A stretch of 64,000 nt of DNA, taken from positions 1,050,786 through 1,114,785 of the forward strand of contig NZ_OBDY01000001.1 of the NCBI RefSeq assembly GCF_900215205.1, written 5' to 3'. The notes beneath the pieces are model-generated. The model was not told where the DNA came from. It did not search any database and was given only the letters and a program-made list of their open reading frames with translations. This stretch comes from Paractinoplanes atraurantiacus (lineage in GTDB: Bacteria > Actinomycetota > Actinomycetes > Mycobacteriales > Micromonosporaceae). The position numbers and the translations under genes were made by a program. Positions 58,185 to 64,000 of the stretch are shown here, piece after piece. The first letter of the stretch is position 1, and the number at the start of each line of letters is the position of its first letter.

Positions 58185-59191
58185 GCGCCTCCCGCCGCCG
58201 GCAAGGTGACGGACGCGATCACGGAACGGTGGTCGCTGTCGGTGACCTTGTGCACCTGGACGTCCCGTACCCCGATCCGCTCGTCGACCAACACGTGGTC
58301 GAGCGTCACCGGCGGGATCGGCTTGCCGTCGTACGGACCCCATGTCGCGATCAGCCCCTTGCCCACGGTGTCGGCCGCGTCCCGATAGCCGTCCGAGATC
58401 AGCTCGCGCAGCGGCGCGTGGTCGAGCGTCGAGTTGAAGTCGCCGAGCAGAATCCGCGGCGTCCCGTTCCCCGACGGCCGCGGCTCCTGATCGAGGTCCG
58501 CCTTCCAGGACGGCAAGGCCTCTTTCGAGTACGGCGCGAGCGGGTGAGCCGACTCGATGGTCACCGCACCCGCCCCGGGCGGCTGGATCGTCGCGTACGC
58601 CTGCATGTTGCCCGGTTGAAGGTTGTCGCCGTGGAATCTTTGCGAACCCTGGCCGGTCATCGGATATCGCGAGTAGAGGCCCGACCCGGTCGTGCCCACC
58701 TCGTCGGCCAGCGCCTGGTAGGGCAGCAGGTCGCCGAGCCCGGCCGCGGCCAGCCCCTCGGCCGCGTGCGGGGTGAACTCCTGCACCGCCAGCACCGCGA
58801 CGTCGTGCTCGCGGACCAGCCGCACCACCGACGCCGGGTCGGCCCGCCCGATGAACATGTTGATCGTCATGACCGTGAGCGGGACCCCGGACGTGGCGCT
58901 CGAGCCCGGTATCGCCCGTGGCAGGACGGCCGTGCCGAGCAGGATCGCGGCCAGCGCGGCCACGGCGGCGATCAGCCACTTGCGGGCGGCCAGGGCCGCG
59001 ATCAGCGGCACCAGGGTCCACGCGGCCACGTACGGCGTGAAAGCCATCACCATCACGACGTAGCCGGGCTCCCAGCCGAGCGACCGGAAGACCGCCCAGA
59101 CCAGGCCCGGCAGGGTCAGCAGAGTGAGGAGCAGAGTGCGCCTCACCCGGCGACCCGGCCGGGCCCCGGCCAGCGTGGTGGTGATCGTCAT
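58181..59191 (-). CDS. Membrane-anchored endonuclease/exonuclease/phosphatase-family protein (copy 2)
   Basis: The 336 residues show the same layout as the downstream copy: Arg-rich cytoplasmic start, three helices within residues ~18-95, then an EEP domain with VMTINMFIGRADP, VLAVQEFT, ILLGDFNSTLDH, TLDHVLVDERI and SDHRSVIASV. The two proteins share long identical blocks (for example LLGDFNSTLDH and TWGPYDGKP), so they come from a local tandem duplication. It is the first gene of the operon. Confidence 0.88.
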   Translation of the reverse strand: MTITTTLAGARPGRRVRRTLLLTLLTLPGLVWAVFRSLGWEPGYVVMVMAFTPYVAAWTLVPLIAALAARKWLIAAVAALAAILLGTAVLPRAIPGSSATSGVPLTVMTINMFIGRADPASVVRLVREHDVAVLAVQEFTPHAAEGLAAAGLGDLLPYQALADEVGTTGSGLYSRYPMTGQGSQRFHGDNLQPGNMQAYATIQPPGAGAVTIESAHPLAPYSKEALPSWKADLDQEPRPSGNGTPRILLGDFNSTLDHAPLRELISDGYRDAADTVGKGLIATWGPYDGKPIPPVTLDHVLVDERIGVRDVQVHKVTDSDHRSVIASVTLPAAGGA

Positions 59192-59227
59192 GGCGGCAAA
59201 GTTATCTCGCCGCCCTGGGAATTTGAT

Positions 59228-60574
59228 CTAGAGGTCGGCGTCGACGATCTCGCCGATACCGGCCGCGACCAGCTCATCCCGGATGATCGCGGCGTCACCC
59301 TCGACCACCAGAGTCAGCCCGTGAGGGTGCAGATGGCGGCCGGCGGCGGCCGAGACCTCGGCCAGCGGCGTCTCCAGATAGCTACGGCGCAGCTGCGGGT
59401 AGTAGTCGTCGGGGAGGCCGTGGAGGACCAGCGTGCTCAGCGCCCCCACGATCGAGCCCGGCGTCTGCATCTCCACGCTGAGCTGCCCGGCCCGCCACGA
59501 CCGGGCCACCGCCAGCTCGTCCTCGGTGACACCGTCCTGCTGGGTGCGGTCGATCTCGCCGAGCGTGTCGACGATCGCCGGCACGGTCACCGCCGTCTGC
59601 ACGCCCGCGGCCACCTCGAAGCGGCCGAACCGGCGCGACATGGCGTACGAGCCCCGGATGCCGTACGTGTAGCCCTTCACCTCGCGGATGAGGTGGTTGA
59701 GGCGCGACGTGAAGGCGCCGCCGAGGATCGTGGCGGCCAGCGTCATCTGTACATAATCGGGTGTCGCCCGTTCGGGTGAACGGTGACCGATCCGCAGCGT
59801 CGACTGCACCGAGCCCGGCCGGTCGACCAGGATGATCCGGCGGTGGTCGCGGACCGAGAAGTCCAGCGGGCCCTCGACCGGCAGCGGGTCGCCCTCGCTG
59901 CCACCGAACGCGGCCTCGCCCAGCGCGGCCAGGTCGAGCGTGTCGAGATCACCGGCCACCAGCAGCACGCCCGGCCGGCGCATCCAGCCCTGGTGGAAGG
60001 CGAGCACGTCGTCCACGGTCACGGCGGCCACGGAAGCGGGATCGCCGTGCATGGGCCGTCCGAAGCGCTCGGCCGCGCCGAACAGGTCGGCCCGCAGCGC
60101 CGCGTCGGCCCGAGGGCCGGGCTGGGCCCAGTCCATCCGCAGCGCGGTCACCTCGTCGTCGCGCACCCGGGCCACGTCGGCCGGGTCGAGCTTCGGCGTG
60201 CGGGTGGCCTCGGCCGCGAGACGCACGGCGTCGAGGAGCTGCGGCACCGGGGCCGAGACGCCGACCCGGAACGTGTCCCAGTCGACCGACGGCGCCAGCT
60301 CGGCGCCGAGACTCTCCAGAGCGATGGCGTACGCGGCGGAGTCGCGCCGCTGCGTGCCCTCCTCCAGCGACTTGGCGAGCACGGTGGCGGTGCCCTCACG
60401 GCCCCGCGTCTCCCGGGCCGCGCCCGCGTCGAGCATCAGCATCGCGGTCGCGAGCAGCTGGCCCGGCAGGTGCGCGCCGATCACCGTGCCGCCGGCGACG
60501 GTGACCCGCTGAAGGTCCGGGAACGTGTACGGCCGGGCCTCACCCGGCTCGGGGCGGGTGGCGATGAGGGTCAT
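59228..60574 (-). CDS. M16-family peptidase, non-catalytic subunit
   Basis: The 448 residues have the M16 fold but the zinc motif position reads AKSLEEGT instead of HxxEH, so it cannot bind zinc. It keeps the substrate-binding segment HLIREVKGYTYGIRGSYA typical of the partner subunit in two-gene M16B peptidases. The upstream gene supplies the active subunit. ATG 60574 overlaps its stop by four bases. The pair probably forms a clam-shaped heterodimer that degrades peptides. Confidence 0.9.
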   Translation of the reverse strand: MTLIATRPEPGEARPYTFPDLQRVTVAGGTVIGAHLPGQLLATAMLMLDAGAARETRGREGTATVLAKSLEEGTQRRDSAAYAIALESLGAELAPSVDWDTFRVGVSAPVPQLLDAVRLAAEATRTPKLDPADVARVRDDEVTALRMDWAQPGPRADAALRADLFGAAERFGRPMHGDPASVAAVTVDDVLAFHQGWMRRPGVLLVAGDLDTLDLAALGEAAFGGSEGDPLPVEGPLDFSVRDHRRIILVDRPGSVQSTLRIGHRSPERATPDYVQMTLAATILGGAFTSRLNHLIREVKGYTYGIRGSYAMSRRFGRFEVAAGVQTAVTVPAIVDTLGEIDRTQQDGVTEDELAVARSWRAGQLSVEMQTPGSIVGALSTLVLHGLPDDYYPQLRRSYLETPLAEVSAAAGRHLHPHGLTLVVEGDAAIIRDELVAAGIGEIVDADL

Positions 60575-61875
60575 GCCTTCTCCTCGGGAACGTACGTGAG
60601 GGTGACCCTCGACTCCGGCTGCAACAACTTGGCGGCCTCGGTGACGTCGTCGGCCGTGACCGCGAGCCACTCCGGCAGGCGGTAGGCGGCCGCCTCGGGC
60701 TCGCCGAACTGCGTCGTGTAGCGGCTCAGGGTGTCGGCCCGCCCGCCCACTGTGGACACCTGCCGCCACCAGGCGGTGGTGAGCAGCGCCTTGGCCCGGG
60801 CCAGCTCGTCCTCGGTCACCGGCTCGGTCACCAGGCTCGCGATGACCTCGTCGAGGCCGGCCTCGAGCTCCTCGACCGCCACGCCGTCCTTGGCGGTGGC
60901 CGTGATGATCAGCGGGGCCGGTGCGTGCGCCAGGTCGACGCCGTACGAGCCGATGTAGTCGGGCTGGGCGATCCGCTTGCCGTCGGCCAGGCGCTGGTAG
61001 AGGCGGCTGCCCCGGCCGTTGCCGAGCACCGCCGCGAGCACCGTGACCGCGTCGTACCCCTTGGTCCCGAACGGGTGCGTGCGGTGCGAGATGTAGATCC
61101 TGCTCGCCGGCACCGCGGCGGTGACCGTTTCCCTTCTGGGCTCTGCCTGGGTGATGTGCCCCTTCGGCGCCGGCGGGATGTCCGCCACCGGCTCCAGCAG
61201 CCCGAAATACTTCTCGGCCAGCGCGAACACCCGCTGCGGGTCGGCGTCCCCGGCCACGGTCAGCACGGCGTTGTTCGGCGCGTAGTACTGCTGATGGAAG
61301 GCTTTGAACGTCTCCAGGCTCGCCGCGTTCAGGTCCTCCATCGAACCGATCGTGGCGTGGTGGTACGGGTGGCCCACCGGGTAGAGCAGCTCCAGCAGCC
61401 GCAGCCAGGCGTCGCCGTACGGCACGTTCTCGTACCGCTGGCGGCGCTCGTTCTTGACCACCTCACGCTGGTTGTCCAGCGTCTCCTGGGTCAGCGCCGG
61501 CACCAGGCCACCCATCCGGTCGGCCTCGAGCCACAGGGCCAGCTCCAGATGCTCGGCCGGCATCGTCTCGAAGTAGTTGGTGCGGTCCGGGTTCGTGGTC
61601 GCGTTCAGCGAGCCGCCGTTGCCCTGCACCAGGCGCATGTGCTCGGTCTTGGCCACATGCTGCGAGCCCTCGAACATCAGATGCTCGAACAGATGGGCGA
61701 AGCCGGTCTGCCCGGCCGGCTCGTGCCGCGAGCCGACGTCGTACCAGAGATTGACGCAGACGACCGGTGCTGTCCGGTCCTCGCTCACCACGACCCGGAG
61801 GCCGTTGGCGAGTCGCGTGGTTTCGATAGGCCACGGATAGCCGGTCGTGACAACCGGCACGCTTGGGGACGTCAC
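60571..61875 (-). CDS. M16-family zinc metallopeptidase, catalytic subunit
   Basis: This 434-residue protein has the inverted zinc motif HLFEHLMF (HxxEH) near residue 62, with the distal Glu in NQREVVKNERRQR. NATTNPDRTNYFETMP follows the active site. No signal peptide, so it is cytoplasmic. GTG 61875 begins MTSPSVPV; no strong ribosome site is seen. It is divergent from arfB with 73 bases between, and coupled by ATGA to the non-catalytic partner gene. Confidence 0.93.
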   Translation of the reverse strand: MTSPSVPVVTTGYPWPIETTRLANGLRVVVSEDRTAPVVCVNLWYDVGSRHEPAGQTGFAHLFEHLMFEGSQHVAKTEHMRLVQGNGGSLNATTNPDRTNYFETMPAEHLELALWLEADRMGGLVPALTQETLDNQREVVKNERRQRYENVPYGDAWLRLLELLYPVGHPYHHATIGSMEDLNAASLETFKAFHQQYYAPNNAVLTVAGDADPQRVFALAEKYFGLLEPVADIPPAPKGHITQAEPRRETVTAAVPASRIYISHRTHPFGTKGYDAVTVLAAVLGNGRGSRLYQRLADGKRIAQPDYIGSYGVDLAHAPAPLIITATAKDGVAVEELEAGLDEVIASLVTEPVTEDELARAKALLTTAWWRQVSTVGGRADTLSRYTTQFGEPEAAAYRLPEWLAVTADDVTEAAKLLQPESRVTLTYVPEEKA

Positions 61876-61948
61876 CCACCCATACTGCCCCCTGGGTCAA
61901 CGTTTTCTTGATCGATAACCGCGTGGCGGTCCACCCACCCCCGATGCC

Positions 61949-62389
61949 ATGCTGTCCAGCGTGACCGAGGACGTGCGAGTGAACGACCGCCTGACGATCC
62001 CGGCGGCCGAGCTCGCATGGCGCTTCTCCCGCTCCAGCGGCCCCGGCGGCCAGGGCGTCAACACCACCGACTCCCGGGTCGAGCTCTCCTGGGACGTGGC
62101 CGGCTCCCAGGCCCTGCCCGACTTCCTGAAGGAAAGGGCCCTGGCCCACCTGTCGGGCCGTCTGACACACGGTGTGCTGACGATCACGGCCTCGGAGTTC
62201 CGCTCCCAGCTGCGCAACCGCGAGGCCGCCACCATGCGCCTGGCCGCGCTGATCGCCGCGGCCGTGGCCCCGCCCCCGCGCAGCCGCAAGGCCACCCGCC
62301 CCTCCCGCGGCTCGGTCGAGCGCCGCATAGCCGAGAAGAAGCGCCGGGGCCAGACCAAACAGAACCGCCGATCTTTCCCCACGGACTAG
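61949..62389 (+). CDS. arfB: Alternative ribosome-rescue factor / peptidyl-tRNA hydrolase ArfB
   Basis: Releases stalled ribosomes by hydrolysing peptidyl-tRNA. The catalytic GGQ lies in FSRSSGPGGQGVNTTDSR, and a basic tail (EKKRRGQTKQNRR) that enters the mRNA channel ends the protein. The 146-residue size is that of ArfB (YaeJ), not of RF1/RF2. The start is uncertain: ATG 61949, GTG 61961 and GTG 61979 are in frame, and GAGGA at 61966-61970 best fits GTG 61979. Confidence 0.9.
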   Translation: MLSSVTEDVRVNDRLTIPAAELAWRFSRSSGPGGQGVNTTDSRVELSWDVAGSQALPDFLKERALAHLSGRLTHGVLTITASEFRSQLRNREAATMRLAALIAAAVAPPPRSRKATRPSRGSVERRIAEKKRRGQTKQNRRSFPTD

Positions 62390-62403
62390 CCGATAATCAG
62401 GCG

Positions 62404-62601
62404 GTGACCGCGCCGCGCCCGACCGTCGCCGCCAAAGCCGCCCTGGTGGCCGGCGGCAGTTTCACCTCCAGCATCGCGCTGATCCTGCTCCTGGCCGCCG
62501 TCTGGGGTCTGGGCGACCGCATGGTCCTGTGGGCGCTGGTCGCCCTGTCCACCCTGACCGCCGCCGCAATGTTGATCGCCGCCGGCCGCCTGCGCCCATA
62601 G
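62404..62601 (+). CDS. Small two-helix membrane protein
   Basis: The 65 residues consist of a short basic start, then two hydrophobic helices (about residues 12-34 and 39-59) joined by GDRM. GTG 62404 is 14 bases after the arfB stop, so it may be cotranscribed. No family is recognised; the reading frame ends cleanly with an Arg-Pro tail. The 216 bases after it (62602-62817) hold no gene I can support, only a GGTGC/GCACC stem near 62740. Confidence 0.55.
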   Translation: MTAPRPTVAAKAALVAGGSFTSSIALILLLAAVWGLGDRMVLWALVALSTLTAAAMLIAAGRLRP

Positions 62602-62817
62602 CCTCGCGAGGCGCCCGCGCCTACCGCGCCTCCCGCCACCCGGCCGGCCTGGAAGCCCGCGGCAGCGCCAACAGCGCCCCGAACCTTGGTCCGGTTCCTC
62701 CAGCCGGTCAAGCCGCACGTCGTCATCTGCCGGGTGCTGCCGGCACCGCACCCTTGCCGACGGCTGAGGCCTTCACCCCGCCCATCATCGGTTGATCAAT
62801 GTGCCTGGACATCACAA

Positions 62818-63114
62818 TCAGGTGCGGCCGGCCGATGTGAAAGCCGTGCGCTCGGATCGGTAGGTGAGTGGGCCGAAGAGGGCCATCAGGCGCCGGGCGG
62901 CGGGAGAGAGGTCGGCCTCGGCCTCGGCGAGCGCCGTCAACCGGTTCTCGGTGCCGTAAAGCGTGTCCAGGGCCAGCGCGACCGCGACCGTGGGTGGGCG
63001 CAGGTCTCTCTCGATGCGGGAGAGGTGGCCCGGGTCCAGGTGGGCGGCGCGGGCGGCCTCGCGCAGGGAGCGGGTGCCGCGCAGTCGCCGTGCCAAAACC
63101 CCGAATGTTTCCAC
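62818..63114 (-). CDS. XRE-family helix-turn-helix regulator
   Basis: The 98 residues have an N-terminal Cro/C1-type helix-turn-helix (FGVLARRLRGTRSLREAARAAHLDPGHLSRIERDLRPPT by position 4-42) and a short C-terminal part. GTG 63114 is selected because AGGAGG lies 4-5 bases upstream; an in-frame start at 63180 would run through the operator. It is divergent from a 76-residue gene with a perfect inverted repeat between them, so autoregulation and control of the small gene are likely. Confidence 0.82.
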   Translation of the reverse strand: METFGVLARRLRGTRSLREAARAAHLDPGHLSRIERDLRPPTVAVALALDTLYGTENRLTALAEAEADLSPAARRLMALFGPLTYRSERTAFTSAGRT

Positions 63115-63130
63115 AACGCCTCCTGGAGAA

Positions 63131-63165
63131 GTGTTGCCAATTTCGCGCCGCCGGATTGGCAACAC
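63131..63165. promoter_or_regulatory. Operator of the XRE regulator
   Basis: Perfect 11-base inverted repeat GTGTTGCCAAT / ATTGGCAACAC (63131-63141 and 63155-63165) with a 13-base spacer. It lies between the divergent XRE gene and the small gene at 63229, where both promoters must be. Confidence 0.65.
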
Positions 63166-63228
63166 GGAGCAACTGATCACGGGACTAGTGTCGCACGCCT
63201 AGTCCGATGTGGAGCGGGGGGTGGCGTG

Positions 63229-63459
63229 ATGGTGCCTCAGCCGGGAGATGTGCTGGAAGTGGACCGGTCGGCCAGCGTGCAGTTCGCCACGCCGATCAGG
63301 TTCCGGGTCATCCGTGTGCACGATTGGCAGACGTACGCGGGATGGGTGTGGATCGACGGCTACGAGCTCGACGCCGTCGGGGAGGCGGTCGAGCGCCGTT
63401 CGATATTTGTGCAGATGGCGGGCCTGCGGCCGGCGCCGGAAGGGCTCAGCGGTGATTGA
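63229..63459 (+). CDS. Small hypothetical protein controlled by the XRE operator
   Basis: The 76 residues are soluble: VPQPGDVLEVDRSASVQF, FRVIRVHDWQTYAGWVWIDGYELD, and VERRSIFVQMAGLRP. The repeated beta-strand-like hydrophobic pattern suggests a small barrel. I do not recognise a family. GTG 63226 directly before ATG 63229 is an alternative start; a G-run upstream is the ribosome site. Divergence from an XRE gene with a shared operator suggests a repressor-controlled pair. The last 14 bases overlap the convergent gene. Confidence 0.65.
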   Translation: MVPQPGDVLEVDRSASVQFATPIRFRVIRVHDWQTYAGWVWIDGYELDAVGEAVERRSIFVQMAGLRPAPEGLSGD

Positions 63460-64000
63460 AGGGAGCGACGGCCTCGCGGTTGCGCGACGCGTCCTCGGGG
63501 CCCATGAGCTCCTCGCAGACGCGGATCAGGCGGGCCCGCAGGGCGGCGGCCCGGCGGGCGAACTCGCGCTGCCGGGCCACGTACTCGGCCTTGCCCTCGG
63601 GGGTTTCGATCTTGACCGGATCGAAGCCGTACGAGGACAGGTCGTACGGGCTGGCCTGCATGTCCAGCAGCCGGATGTCGCCGGCCAGGGCGAAGCAGTC
63701 GAGCGCCAGTGCGCCCGGCACCGCGGGGCCGAGCTTGGTCGCCCACTTGTGGACGTCCATCGCGGCGTGCAGGCAGCCGGGCTGATCGAGGTCGACCTGG
63801 GTGGCCCGGGTCGGCTGGAGGCGGTTGAGGCCGACCGCCTCGGGCGTGAAGAAGCGGAACGCGTCGAAGTGCGTACACCTGATCGGGTGATCCTCGACCA
63901 CCCGATCGGTTTCGGCCTGGCCGAGGCGCAGCGGCAGCGCGTGGCGGTGCTCCGGGTCGCGGTAGACCATGGCCCACTCGTGCAGGCCGAAGCAGCCGGA
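63446..64000 (-). CDS. Protein of the family annotated 3-methyladenine DNA glycosylase in actinobacteria (N-terminus outside window)
   Basis: The 184 visible codons run off the window edge with no start, because the sequence before MVYRDPEHRHALP continues in frame as GCFGLHEWA. Recognisable segments are HPIRCTHFDAFRFFTPEA, CLHAAMDVHKWA, and LALDCFALAGDIRLLDMQASPYDLS. I recall these from actinobacterial proteins labelled 3-methyladenine DNA glycosylase. They do not resemble AlkA, Tag or MPG, so that label is doubtful. A conserved His/Cys/Asp-rich core suggests an enzyme. Confidence 0.6.
   Translation of the reverse strand, partial: SGCFGLHEWAMVYRDPEHRHALPLRLGQAETDRVVEDHPIRCTHFDAFRFFTPEAVGLNRLQPTRATQVDLDQPGCLHAAMDVHKWATKLGPAVPGALALDCFALAGDIRLLDMQASPYDLSSYGFDPVKIETPEGKAEYVARQREFARRAAALRARLIRVCEELMGPEDASRNREAVAPFNHR

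Overview
The window is very GC-rich chromosomal DNA with GTG and TTG starts, almost every codon ending in G or C, and many 1-4 base gene overlaps. The gene content and order point to an actinomycete of the Micromonosporaceae type (Actinoplanes/Micromonospora-like; inferred from style and content, not from a search). The backbone order etfA - cysteine desulfurase - mnmA - methionine-synthase-like - ligA - gatCA/gatB - ilvBNC - serA - leuB is the conserved housekeeping block also known from Mycobacterium tuberculosis (fixB, iscS, trmU, Rv3015c, ligA, gatCAB, ilvBNC, serA1, leuB). No transposase, integrase, phage gene, CRISPR array, rRNA or tRNA was found.

Layout. 1-15.8 kb: electron-transfer flavoprotein, tRNA thiolation (cysteine desulfurase and MnmA), DNA ligase, a diguanylate cyclase/phosphodiesterase, and the tRNA amidotransferase genes gatC-gatA and gatB. 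These are split by an SMC-like ATPase plus TOPRIM-like gene pair and a convergent M1 metallopeptidase lipoprotein. 16-25 kb: envelope and signalling genes (membrane protein, metallophosphoesterase, sugar-dehydrogenase-like lipoprotein, PH-domain protein, an Asp-box protein paired with a MoaD-like protein, a second GGDEF-EAL protein, a SUKH-like protein). 25.3-32.3 kb: a beta-mannosidase/ABC importer operon with a divergent LacI regulator and visible promoter and operators. 32.3-36.5 kb: an MFS exporter with extra C-terminal beta-sandwich domains, a siderophore-interacting reductase, then about 720 bases of repetitive noncoding DNA.

36.5-55.4 kb is a branched-chain amino acid region: ilvD, ilvB-ilvN-ilvC, leuB, ilvE and cimA, with serA and a mannosyl-3-phosphoglycerate synthase interspersed. 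CimA supplies 2-ketobutyrate from pyruvate, so isoleucine can be made without threonine deaminase. The ilvB and cimA genes each have a short leader ORF with branched-chain codons followed by hairpins and a U-tract terminator. In both leaders the diagnostic codons are complementary to the sequence just after the terminator. leuB has a strong upstream hairpin. A third leader-peptide attenuator, with tandem Thr codons on an apparently leaderless transcript, precedes a short editing-domain-less threonyl-tRNA synthetase at 55.4-56.7 kb.

55-64 kb: acetyltransferase, two tandem EEP-family membrane phosphoesterases, a two-subunit M16 peptidase, the ribosome-rescue hydrolase ArfB, and an XRE regulator with a divergent small gene around a perfect inverted-repeat operator. 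The window ends inside a gene of the family usually annotated as 3-methyladenine DNA glycosylase. Points most worth a second look: the ATPase/TOPRIM pair inside the gat locus, the three leader-peptide attenuators, the mannosyl-3-phosphoglycerate synthase beside serA, the 81-base inverted-repeat element after serA, and a head-to-head pair of decayed genes at 50.3-51.3 kb.
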